From Tetrapyrgos nigripes (taxonomy: Eukaryota; Basidiomycota; Agaricomycetes; Agaricales; Campanellaceae), in assembly GCA_013368315.1 (NCBI GenBank), contig JAACJM010000010.1, positions 558,001-622,000 of the forward strand: a DNA stretch of 64,000 bases, in the 5' to 3' direction. Shown in pieces: positions 23,742 to 34,024 of this stretch. A program made the position numbers and the translations under genes. Under the pieces are notes generated by a model. It had not been told where the DNA came from. It was given only the letters and a program-made list of their open reading frames with translations, and made no database searches. Each line of letters opens with the position of its first letter. Within the stretch, counting starts at the first letter, position 1.

Positions 23742-23781
23742 GCAAGAAAGAAAAAGGAAAAGGAAGGTGAAGAACAAGTAC

Positions 23782-23791
23782 GACGCGTGAG
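23782..23791 (-). promoter_or_regulatory. ACGCGT-type promoter element
   Basis: GACGCGTGAG, read CTCACGCGTC toward the NIPA-family gene, 40 bp upstream of its start codon. Confidence 0.45.
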
Positions 23792-23875
23792 TAATATAGA
23801 TCACGACGCCGGGACAGCCGCAGCCCGCTTCAAGTTCAAGTTCCAGTTCCACAGCTATGCTAATAACAACAGTAT

Positions 23876-26800
23876 CTATCTCTTTTTGTGACTGGATCTG
23901 GCATTCTTTGCTTTCCGCTGTTCCGTCATCTTTCTCGACTTTCTTATCTCTGCAGCGCTCTTCAGCTCTGATTTCACCTTCCCCATAGATCTTCCTCCGT
24001 AGCGTCCCGTCGACTTGGTCCGGCGTTGAGATTTTGAGCCCTCCTCAGAACCAACACCTGCTTCCCGCATCTTTGCCTTTCGCACTTTGCGGTCGTAGTC
24101 TTTGTGTAACTTGTCCAGGGGTTTTCTTTCAGCTGAAACCTGCTTGTGTTTAAATCGACGACCGCCCGAGTGCGCAGAAGTCGAGTTCTCCATCTCACCG
24201 ACCCTAGGCAGACTGCTACGACTCTTCGCTTTCCACTCGTCGAAACGGCCACTGCGGTAGGTTGCAGGCAATTTGGTACCACTTTCGGTCTTTACCAATT
24301 TGATGTTGTCCGAGCCGACACCATCGCCTTTCACAAACTTTTTCTTCTTTTTATCCCAATTGAGAGATCTCCGCTTACGATCTGCAAGTGCTTCGTCACC
24401 AGCGAGGTCAAAGACTGCATCACGAGCTTGTTCAACGAACGAGGCTCCGTCAGTGAGAGAATAGCTTGCAGTCAGGGTAAGACAAATGATCCCCACAAAT
24501 ATATGAAGTGAGCAGCTTACCCCTTCTCTTCAGCATTCTTCTGATAATGGGACATGTAAAACTCGGAGTCTTGGAATCCAGATGTCTTGTCTGCATTGTC
24601 AAATACGGCCTGTAGAATCATTTGCTTACGATCAGTCGGGTGCCAGAAGGAGCAGAAAGTTGAATACCGCAATTTCTCTGTCGTCTGCCAGTTCTGCTTC
24701 CTTTCCGAGATTGGTTCCCATAACCATGTCGTCGTCGTCGTCGTCGTCACCCACAGTAGGCTTCAACAATTGCGATCTCTGCGCCGATTTCTCCAAAGCC
24801 TTCCTGCGTTGCTTCATCAATAGAGCTGTCGAGTTGGTGTTCTTGCCCTTCGAATTGATTTCGAAAACAGTTTCTGAAGGGGTGAAGGTATTGACAGCCC
24901 GAAGCAGAGACTGTCTGTCTTGTTCTTGAGAAAGTCGCTCAGCCGTACCCGTTCCCCTCAACAAAATAGGATGGATTCCTCGATCAGAGCCGGCAAGTAT
25001 CCATTTTGGATCTTTCACCATCTCCTTGGCCCGCTGATAGCTTGCAGGAGTGGCTTTGCCTTTGCTCCTCTCGTACATCGTATGTCCCCTTGTCATGACC
25101 GTCTTCATAGACGGCAGAGAATGATTCTCATCATCCAGTGACCTGATATACTCCACATCCTCGTCTATTTTTCCTCGTTCAAATGGCCCAATGATGAAGG
25201 AATCGGTGTATACCTGTTCTCCATCTCCATCCACGGTGCATTTGAGAGGGCGACCAAGAAAGAGCTGTAGATCCAGAAGATAGGGAAGTTCATTATTGGT
25301 AACGAAAGACCATGCCCAACCCGGTCGGCCAGCGCGAGCAGTTCGTCCAACTCGATGGACAAAAACTCTGGCTCCCTGCGGAAAGTCGAAATTTACAACA
25401 TTTTCGAGGACAGGAATATCGATCCCTCGGGCAGCAACATCTGTGACCACAAGGATACTTGTCTTGCCACGGCGAAATTGTTCCATCTGGTGAGTTCTGG
25501 CCGCTTGGTCAAGGGAGCCGTATATATGGGATACAGCGTAGCCAGCTGTAGTTAACAGGGCAGTCAAATATTCCACATGATGTTTCGTAGCCGCGAACAC
25601 TAAAGTCTGATGTGGTAACGTAGTCTGTTCCTTTCGCTGTGCCCTTTTCCCTTTGCGATCGGGTTTTTCGGCATCTGAGGGTTTGGACGGGTTTTGAGCG
25701 AGAGGTACCTGTATGACGTCTCGAAGCAATGTCAAGAGGCACGCTTCCTTTTCGACTTGTTTGACAGAGAAAAATGCCATTTTCAGGTCTGAACTGATTT
25801 TGCTTTCGGCGTCAAGCCTTACAAGCTTTGGATTTTCAAGACCTGCTTTGGCAAATTCCACAAGAGACTTGGGTAGAGTAGCGGAGAATAGCAATGTTTG
25901 TCGTGAAGATGGAAGCCGCTGAAGGATTTCATTGAGAGCAGTTTCGAAGCCCATTTCGAACAAACGGTCGGCCTCGTCGAATACGACATACTGGACAGAT
26001 TTAAGATCGAGGTTCATTTCTACAATCAAATGCAGAAGACGGCCGGGGGTAGCTATTATACTGTATGTGGACTATTTCAGAACATGAAGAAGCGCAAAGC
26101 ATGAAAACTTACACATCGGGATTGTTCGTGATGGTCTCGAATTGCTCATCCATCCCTTCACCCCCAACGATGAGACTCCATCTCAAATTCTGAGTGCCTC
26201 GAGAGTTTTCCGCGTCTTGGCTGTCGCCAAAGTGTCCTCCTCTGTCGTGATTCCAGCCACGCGCGAGTTCCTTCCCCACTTTGAGAATTTGGAGCGCGAG
26301 TTCTCGGGTAGGAAGGAGGATGAGGGCTCTCGCGCCAAAAGTGACTGAATGACGGCCTCCTAATCTTTGTATGAGAGGAATCATGTATGCCAGAGACTTC
26401 CCCGAGCCAGTACGAGCCATACCGACAAGATCCCGGGGAGGATTCGCGAGAAGGGCTGGAATTGAGAGCCGCTGAATGGGAGTAGGTATACGATATCCCT
26501 GAAGATTCAATGATCTCAGGAGAGAAGGATGGAGACCTGCACACAATGAATCATCCAGACTGATGTTACAAAAAGAAAAGGCAATCGCTCACCCATGCTC
26601 TGAAAGCTACCACCACCGACTTCGCCTTTAGTTAATTTTGTCTTTCCGCGAGTCTTTTTCAGGAGCTCTGTCCCTTCCTTTATATTTCGTTTGACGATGG
26701 ATTCCTGAAGAAATGCACCCAATTCTTCATCTTCGTCTGATTCGGCTGCCACTCTGGGTTTTTTGCTAGTCAAGGCAGAAGAAATGTCGATATCACCATC

Positions 26801-26884
26801 GTCTTCATCGTGAAAGTCGTCGTCCGAGGATTCTTCTTGAGATGTCCACCCACCAGATATTTCGGACAATCTTCTTTTGGCCAT
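23876..26884 (-). CDS. DBP10: ATP-dependent RNA helicase Dbp10 (60S ribosome assembly)
   Basis: This nucleolar DEAD-box helicase is needed for pre-60S maturation. The N-terminus is acidic with a basic patch. The Q-motif region is GLHPSLLRSLNLQGYRIPTP. Motif I is ARTGSGKS, Ia LLPTRELALQ, II FDEADRLFEMGF, III SATLP, and VI HRVGRTARAG. The two RecA halves join across an intron at the NNPDV/IIATPGRLLHL junction. The C-terminal DBP10CT-type region (FDNADKTSGFQDSEFYMSHY) and a Lys/Arg-rich tail ending SSHKKR follow. A (GTC)n run near 24726-24747 codes for an Asp homopolymer. It is divergent from the ataxin-3-like gene, with 140 bp between starts. Confidence 0.95.
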
Positions 26885-26992
26885 TGGGAAGGAGAAACAG
26901 CCTGGAGACCAGTCTTTATAGAGGAAGCAGAGAAGAGAGTCGTTCTAGAGGAAAATTTGGAGAGAAGGATAATCACGTGCGCTGTAACACTT

Positions 26993-26999
26993 ACGCGTC
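26993..26999 (+). promoter_or_regulatory. ACGCGTC promoter element
   Basis: TTACGCGTC lies 25 bp upstream of the ataxin-3-like start codon, in the same sense orientation as the elements at 19683, 23782 and 29936. Confidence 0.4.
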
Positions 27000-27024
27000 G
27001 ACGCTCATCTCGAGTCTAACCGCG

Positions 27025-28711
27025 ATGGACGACCTGATTGCTTTGATTTACCATGAGAAGCAACAAGCAGGCTCAATGCTTTGTGCTCAGCACGCTCTCA
27101 ACTCGCTTCTCCGTGCGCGATTTTTTACTACCGTGTTGTGCCACTCATTCTCACTATTCCAACAGAAGGCCATTATGTATGTCGATCCTACGTGTCTACA
27201 TCATACAAGTCTCAGACGATAGGTCTTCACAGTTCACGGCACCAGATCTTTCGGAGATCGCCCTTCAGCTTGACCAGCTGGAAGAGAATTACGACAATGA
27301 TCACCAACCAGGGTCTTCGAGCAACATGGATGATACAGGTATGCCTTTCTCGAGCCACTGGATATCAATATTCAACGGGGATAAAGGATTTTTCTCGGTG
27401 CAAGTGCTAGAAAATGCTTTGCAAGTATGGGGGTTAAGGTGAGCTGGTTACTCTTCTGGACCGAAACATTGTCTCCAAGTTCGGCTAGTCTCGTGAGATG
27501 GCGAGGAGAAGAGATGAGACCCTTTCAAGAACATCCGCAGTAAGTTCATTTCCTTCAAACTTATCAGCTTTTACGAATATATTCTCAGCACTCAACTGGC
27601 TTTTATTCTGAATCATGAACAACATTGGTATACTCTACGGCGATTTGGACCTGCCTTGTCCAATTTCCGAAATGATCCCGGTCACGGTCATTGGTTTAAC
27701 CTAAACTCTTTTCTCTCGAAGCCAGAATGGGTTGGAAGGCTTTACCTCAGCATGTTTTTGCATCAGGCTGAGAGTGAAGGTGAGTATTTAGACAATTAGA
27801 ATCAAATCATCCTTCTTTATATGCTGACGACGTGAACTCCAGGATACTCTGTCTTCGTTGTGACTCAGACTGACGAGACGAGTCCACTGGCGCTGCCACG
27901 TACTGAAGCGGACGACGTTGCTGCCACACTTCTCGAGCCATCTTCCGCTTCAAAGGGAACATCATCGGCACTCAACACTGAAGATTTAGAAGACGATGAT
28001 TGGGAATTGCAGGCAGCCCTCCAGGCATCTTTGCAGCACACGGATGATGATTCGACTCATAGTGGACCTCCACCTCGTCGCACTTCTATCCCTTTGCCAT
28101 CCACAGACATCGGTGCTACGGCTTCATCATCTCACCTTGAACCTCCAAGCATTGCGGAATCTGACTTTGGGGCCGCTAGCAGAAGAATGTTGCAACGAAT
28201 GCAAGCTGAGCAAGAGTATGCTCAGCGAGAATTGTGGAATGGAAACCCTAGACCCGCCGATGATGATGACGAGATTTTGCGGCGAGTCTTGGCAGAAAGC
28301 GAGGCCATGGTCAATGCAGAACCGACCCAAAGATCTACGGCTGGCCAAGATATCGAAGTAGATCCAGGCATGGACATGGATACCCCTATAAGACAATCAG
28401 GAGGCCACCCGAGCATTCTTTCCGGGGCTTCGGAACGCAACTATGACGATGAAGATGCAGAACTGCAAGCAGCGCTGAAGGCTTCACTGGAGGATATGCC
28501 GTCGGCGTGGCCTGTCTCTGAACCATCTACCGCTGGGGTTACAATGCCAGACAACATAACAAATACAACCACTTTGTCATCTACTATACCTGCATCTGTT
28601 TCGGTTGCTTCAGAGGATATTGACGACGCTGACATGGAATCATCGGGACCTAGTGAGGCTCCTGATATAGAAGAAATGAGGAAGCGTCGGTTGGCAAGGT
28701 TCGGTAGTTGA
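27025..28711 (+). CDS. Ataxin-3-like Josephin deubiquitinase with three UIMs
   Basis: This is a cysteine deubiquitinase of the Josephin family. Seven exons (27025-27112, 27166-27176, 27233-27338, 27387-27438, 27489-27539, 27589-27779, 27843-28711) give 455 aa. Catalytic Cys is C20 in GSMLCAQHALN, the catalytic His is in NHEQHWYTLRR, and the Asn is in HWFNLNSF. The SVFVVTQ strand closes the domain. Three ubiquitin-interacting motifs follow: DDDWELQAALQASL, DDDDEILRRVLAESEAM and DEDAELQAALKASL. No polyglutamine tract is present. Exon 2 is an 11-nt micro-exon coding for the conserved QGHY region. Compared with human ataxin-3 there is a short insertion between the catalytic His and the FNLNS segment. 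Confidence 0.94.
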
Positions 28712-28850
28712 TAGAGGAGACTTAAGCGCTTAAGCATAAGCACTTAGATTGTATGATATGTAGATAATGGCACAGCATGTCCTCCGATTGATGTCTGCGG
28801 TCCGCAGGCTGCAGAATAACGACAACGATGTACGTGGAAAACTAGACTAT

Positions 28851-29904
28851 CTAAACGGCAATATATCCTCCACGACTTGACGTTCGCCGAGGTCGAACAA
28901 CAGAGCAAAGGTGCGAAACTACATCTCTGAGTAGGTATGGCACTTCTTTCCAGAAATCGCGATGGCTGTATATCTCATGAGCTGAAGCACAAAAGAAGCA
29001 GAGCAGAGCAGAATGCGTACGGAATGAGATCCAGCCCACTAGCACCATAGGTAGTGTAGTTATAGTACGCACCCAGTCCAAAGTAAGCAGCAAAGGCAAG
29101 CAAGAGGCTAGCAAAAAGATCAAATGACGGTTTGCATTAGATAGAAGAGCACTCACACCAGGAAAAACCAGCCTAAACCACTGCCATAGCTTCTGCTACT
29201 CCCATCATCCTCGTTTCCGCTACCAGAGTCTCCTCCTCCGTTTTCAGTAGCACAGGCTGCAGAGGTGACCCATTCTACTCTAAGCTCGGAGCCATTGTAT
29301 GATACGAACTTGATTGGGTCTGTATCTGGGGACTGGTCGCACAATAGGGTAAGATTGAGGTATTGTTGGGGGGACGAATCGTTAGGATATGTTGCACCGT
29401 GAAATACTAATGAGATTCCATTGGGGGCTGTCGGCAAAGCAGTTTATATTTCATGGGCTGTATCAGGGAAACAAGTGACTCACGTACAAGACAGCATAGA
29501 GTACGAAGCATCCAGGGAAGATGTTTTGGCGACTTGTATGACGGAGACTACCCTCTCGACATCTTCTTTCACATTGACCTTGGTCAGACAACCCCTTGTC
29601 CCTTCTGGGCACTAGATGAAGCGTATAGTTAAAACTTGGCGTATGCACCAAAGCGAGACTGTACCTGATCTTGTTTCCCCAGCGTATCTGTAAGTTGTAA
29701 ATCGCTGCATAGATTGAAGGTGAACACGTCTTTCATTTTAGTTGGCGGTGTTTCTCGAGTTCGATTGACTGTTTGTTCTTTAGCTAACGAAGTCAGATCG
29801 AACTTTGTTGAGCCTATGTTGAATTTGCAATCAAAGGAAGAGTCTTGGATTGAAAGTACTGCAGAGGTCCATAGCATGACCAGAAGAAGAGGACGCGGGA
29901 TCAT
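28851..29904 (-). CDS. ATG27: Autophagy protein Atg27
   Basis: This is a type I membrane protein related to the mannose-6-phosphate receptor fold that helps Atg9 vesicle traffic. The start at 29904 is chosen because it gives a clean signal peptide (IPRPLLLVMLWTSAVLS); an in-frame upstream ATG at 29961 would bury it. The lumenal domain has conserved Cys (FDCKFNI, FNLCSDLQL, LTLLCDQ). One membrane helix begins SGLGWFFLV and ends FGLGAYYNYTTYG. The cytosolic part starts with the family block GLDLIPHRDFWKEVPYLLRD and ends at YIAV, a C-terminal YxxPhi signal like the YSAV of yeast Atg27. It is convergent with the ataxin-3-like gene, with 139 bp between stops. Confidence 0.94.
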
Positions 29905-29935
29905 TGTAGGAAGGAAGAAAAGAAATATGTGTTGT

Positions 29936-29945
29936 GACGCGTGCG
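29936..29945 (-). promoter_or_regulatory. ACGCGT-type promoter element
   Basis: GACGCGTGCG, read CGCACGCGTC toward ATG27, 31 bp upstream of its start codon and within the ATG27/MGS1 divergent region. Confidence 0.4.
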
Positions 29946-30094
29946 CTCTTTCATACCTCATGCTATCACCAAATGAGACAGGTAAATAATCCTATTTTTC
30001 CAGTTCTTTTGTATCCCTGACCATTGGCAAGTCGTGTGGTGCGCTTTCTCTTTCTTTCAGTGGTCAGGCAATGAATCGCCGTTTTGTTTTCAAG

Positions 30095-32200
30095 CCCAAT
30101 CTGTGAACAGAAAGTTGGCGCAAGCGATATAAACAGTCATCTCGACCGTAATTGCAACACCGTATCGTCTTCAACCTCTAAGCCCTCAGGTTCCAAGATA
30201 GCACCATCGTCATTGACTGGTAAATCACGTACTTCCTTAGGTCTTCATCCCGTCTTCCAGACGAAAAAGGCCTCTGACCCCGCCCCGCAATCTTCCAAAA
30301 AACGCGTGAATGATTCTAACGAGTCCCCTGTGACTGCCAAACGTTCTAAACTATCGTCTATACTTGGCTCTACTGCGCCCCTTTCTGAGCGGCTTCGTCC
30401 TGATACCCTTTCCGATTTCGTTGGACAGACTCATTTGACAGGCTCAGATTCTTTGCTCATGAACGCTTGTCGGAACGGTTCTCTGGGGAGCTTAATTCTT
30501 TGGGGTCCTCCAGGGTAATATGGCATTCTTATTCACCCCTGCAAGCTTCTCTAAAATTCGTCTACTCAGATGTGGCAAGACAACCTTGGCTAGATTGCTT
30601 GCTCGACAGACCAACTCAATTTTCAAAGAATTAAGCGCGACGGTGGTTGGCATCAATGAAGTCAGGCCAGTGTTTGAAGAGGCGAAAAATACACTTCGTC
30701 TCACAGGACGGTAAGGATTTCTTTTGCCCTGTCTAGCCTGTGTACTGAATGGAATCCAGCAAAACGACCTTGTTTCTCGATGAAGTACATCGCTTCAACA
30801 AAGCTCAGCAGGCAAGCAATCTCTATCTCCACACAGTCACAGTTCATGAACGTTAATTGTTTACCAGGACATCTTTTTACCATTTCTCGAGCAAGGTCAC
30901 ATCCAAGTGTGTCATGACATTCTCTTTCTTTTTGATTTGAACCAACGTGAATCATAGTTGATTGGCGCAACAACTGAAAACCCGTCTTTTAAACTGACCG
31001 GCGCGTTGTTGAGTCGATGCAGGTAAGGAAGAGTGGATGCCTCTACGATCTTGCTGACCCTCGTGCAGAGTGTTCGTTCTTGAACGCCTTTCGGATGTGG
31101 ATATCGAGGGTATAATCTACAAAGCAGTCCATCGGCTCACCCCCAAAGTCGATGACGACCTCGCCAATGCTCCGGACTCTTCTCAAGAATGCGCCAGTTT
31201 ATTACCAACTTCCCCATCCGAAGTCTCTACTCTTTCGAGTTCTCAGCCCTCAAGCACGCAGAATGAGAGCTCACCATTTCCTGCATATCCTCACTTGACT
31301 CACAAGGTACTACAATCTATCATCTCCCTTTCCACAGGCGACGCTCGTTGTGCACTATCGCTTTTAGACTTGGTCATCTCTGCACCCTCGAATACGCCTG
31401 AACAGCAATTAATTGACGAAATCAGGCGTTCGGTATCCATTCATTTTGACAGAACTGGGGACGACAGATATGACTTGATCTCTGCCTTACACAAGAGCGT
31501 CAGAGGAAGCAACGTTGATGCGGCGATGTACTGGCTTGCTCGCATGTTAGGCGCCGGTGAGGATCCAATGTATATAGCTCGACGCATGGTTGTGTGTGCA
31601 AGTGAAGATGTTGGGCTAGCGGATCGTGGTGCCCTCCCTCTTGTATGTGGATTTATCATCATCCAATTGTCATCGTCTGAGATTTTGTACTTAGGCGATA
31701 GCAGGACTTCAGGCTTGTCAAATGATTGGCATGCCAGAATGTCGAATCAACTTGGCTCACGTCGTTGCCTATCTTGCCGAAGCTCCCAAGTCGACGAGGT
31801 CTTACGGTACGTTCGTTATAAAATGATTCGTGGTGTCGTGTTGATCCGGTCTCTGTAGAGGCCTACAATCGTGCACTGGAAGTAGCTCAGAAAGATTTTA
31901 CTCTTCCGGTACCTCTCCAGATTCGGAACGCACCGACACGTTTGATGAAGGAACTGGGATATGCTGAGGGCTATCGTTATAACCCAGATTATGCGTAAGT
32001 CTATCCCTCCATTCTCAGTCCTCTACTCATGTTTTTGCAGGCATCCTGTCCATAATGCATATATGCCATCCCAGCTAGAGGGACAGGTTTTCATGAGAAA
32101 GCCTGGTGACGTGTCTGGGAAGATATGGGATGAAGATGCATTAACTCAATGGGAAACTGCAGAAAATGGGGGTCGAAAGTGGGAGGGGAGGATGCACTGA
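30095..32200 (+). CDS. MGS1: AAA+ ATPase Mgs1/WRNIP1 (5' exon unresolved)
   Basis: This replication-fork AAA+ ATPase is related to bacterial RarA. The first secure exon begins at 30095, after acceptor ttcaag. It opens in a UBZ4-type zinc finger, [20 protein letters not shown], whose first Cys should come from the preceding exon. The AAA core has [17 protein letters not shown], Walker [17 protein letters not shown] (spliced), Walker [16 protein letters not shown], sensor [10 protein letters not shown] and Arg finger LLSRCRVF. The C-terminal RarA block is [31 protein letters not shown] and [12 protein letters not shown] could not find a convincing upstream ATG exon. Candidates ATG 29960 and 29973 do not splice cleanly, so the true start lies upstream of this interval. 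Confidence 0.9.
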
Positions 32201-32331
32201 GTCTTGCCGCGGACCAAATAATTGTATATAAATAGGGCTGTAGAGCAAACTTTGAACAAACATAGCGCGCCAATTTCTGAACTTCACGCGAACTTCAAGC
32301 AAACTTCACGTCTTTCACGTTACTTTCACGT

Positions 32332-33616
32332 ATGCCTAAGAAAAAGTTTTATGCTGTGATAGTAGGAAAAGATGTCGGTATATACGATACCTGGTGAATG
32401 TCGCCGTACTGTCCGGAGGACTAATTAATGATTGAACCACTCTAGGCTCGAAGCATCACCGTTAGTCAATGGTACGCTTCTATTCCTCGTGTCTGCACCT
32501 GTTTCTGACCAATGACTAGGAGTCTCGGGTGCTCAACATGCTAGTTTCTGCTCTTTAGAAGAAGCACAACGCGTGTTCGAGGAAGCCGAAGCCCTTGGTC
32601 GCGTCAGACGAGTAGACTCTGGCCTCGCTTCTAGTTCTTCCAGGCAGCAGGCCGGAAATATACCTACAAACAGGAGAATCTCATCTGCCCAGTCCACTCA
32701 GACGGCCTCTTCAAACTACACTATGGAGATGACTTCTAGGTACCGAGATGCTTCTGCGTCTTACCGTCTGTCGAACAGAGCTGCATCTCCAACCACTCCA
32801 CAACCTTCGACTCCTGGTCAACCAAAAAAACCTACTCGAATATACCCTATTCACGCTGAACCTTCTCCGCCCGAGAGTTATAAAACTTACGGGATCGAAT
32901 CACTTGAAGACTCTGCCCCGACAATGCAGAGCACCGACTTGATAAGGAGACAACAACAGTCTAGGTCTATCTCGACGGGTAGCTCACGCTATCAAGCCTC
33001 TCGTGGAAGTATTTCTCATCATTCCTCGTCGTCCAGACACTCTGTTGCAGTGGGCTCCAGAAGAAGTTCTGTGAGCTCCGCAAGCATACAGCAGGCTGTC
33101 GTTGGGAATCTCTCCGACGCGGACTCATATCCTGAGGATTCAGATGAGTCTTCTGGTCCTGAGGATGTGACTCCGCGCCGGGATGGTCTCCCTGGAGAAG
33201 TGCTGCTCTTTACCGTGACTGGAGCAATGACATTCGAACCTCCTTCAAGCAACTCACCTAAAAGTTGCTCACCTTGCAAGCGGACTAAAAAATTGGGCAG
33301 CGTAGGTGTGAATGGGAAAGTCTGTGCTCGGTGTGGTGGAGGCTTTCGATCAGCAGAGGCCTCTCCCGAAGCATCCTCGCCGAGAAGAGAAGACCCGTTC
33401 ACTTTCTTCTCTCAACCAATCCATGTCTCTAGCTTCCCGTATGAAGCAGCTCGTGATCCTCGATCACCTATGCAGAAGGGAACCAAAATACCGGGTTTGA
33501 CGAGGTCAGTGGTAGATTGGTGTCTTTCAATGCTGCTGCTGATGAAACTCAGCTCTCCGTCTTTTGGACGACCAATGGGAAGGTCGATGGGTGAACCGAG
33601 GTCGCTACTATTCTAA
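32332..33616 (+). CDS. RNase H1 N-terminal (viroplasmin-type) domain protein, no catalytic domain
   Basis: Three exons (32332-32393, 32446-32471, 32520-33616) give 394 aa. Residues 1-55 form the hybrid-binding domain of RNase H1: KKFYAVIVGKDVGIYDTW, then LEASPLVNGVSGAQHASF and an EEAQRVFEEA helix. No RNase H catalytic domain follows. The rest is Ser-rich and probably disordered, with CSPCKRTKK and VCARCGGGF forming a possible C-x2-C/C-x2-C zinc site at about residues 250-280. It may bind RNA/DNA hybrids or double-stranded RNA without cutting them; that role is inference. The gene lies 131 bp downstream of MGS1, same strand. Confidence 0.8.
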
Positions 33617-33750
33617 TTGTACAAAGAATTGCTGTAATTTCTGAAACAAATGATGGGGAATATACTGAAAAAAGGCGAAGCACATTCTATATCTGTCAAG
33701 ATTATATTTCCCTGCTTGATACAAACTCTAAGTACTCGAAACGAAACGCG

Positions 33751-33793
33751 TCTTTCCATTGTCTGACCTGACGAGCTCGTGTTCTTTTCTTCG
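33751..33793 (+). repeat. 43-bp direct repeat, copy A
   Basis: It begins tctttccattgtctgacctg and ends tcttttcttcg. It matches copy B at 33979-34021 at 42 of 43 positions. It is preceded by an ACGCGTC element, so it resembles a duplicated transcription-start or leader segment. Confidence 0.9.
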
Positions 33794-33929
33794 TTGGCCC
33801 GAGAGATGAAAACGAGGTCTGACGAGAAATCTCGACCCCTCCAGTTGCACGTCGTCCAGAACGTTAGACAAAGGGACGCGATGTTTGCAGTTAGTCTATG
33901 ACGCAAAGCGATGACGCATTAAACTGTAG

Positions 33930-33937
33930 TGACGTCA
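33930..33937. promoter_or_regulatory. CRE-type palindrome TGACGTCA
   Basis: This perfect bZIP (ATF/CREB) half-site palindrome lies 87 bp upstream of the OM14-like start codon. Binding is inferred from sequence only. Confidence 0.4.
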
Positions 33938-33978
33938 CGGTCCACACCGTATTTCAACTCGCTGTCTTGCGTCTTTTT

Positions 33979-34021
33979 TCTTTCCATTCTCTGACCTGAC
34001 GAGCTCGTGTTCTTTTCTTCG
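33979..34021 (+). repeat. 43-bp direct repeat, copy B (abuts the start codon)
   Basis: This copy ends three bases before the ATG at 34025, so it is almost certainly the 5' leader of the OM14-like gene. One base differs from copy A. Confidence 0.9.
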
Positions 34022-34024
34022 CCG

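Larger units (their letters stand above)
33617..34024. other. 408-bp intergenic region upstream of the OM14-like gene
   Basis: This region holds two copies of a 43-bp direct repeat (33751-33793 and 33979-34021), a perfect TGACGTCA site at 33930-33937, and no coding frame I can support. Confidence 0.6.

Noticed and set aside
24726..24750. GTC triplet run that looks like a microsatellite
   Set aside because: It lies in the DBP10 frame and codes for a run of Asp in an acidic linker; ordinary low complexity.
29905..29961. Upstream in-frame ATG of ATG27
   Set aside because: It would place 19 residues before the signal peptide; the second Met gives a standard signal sequence.
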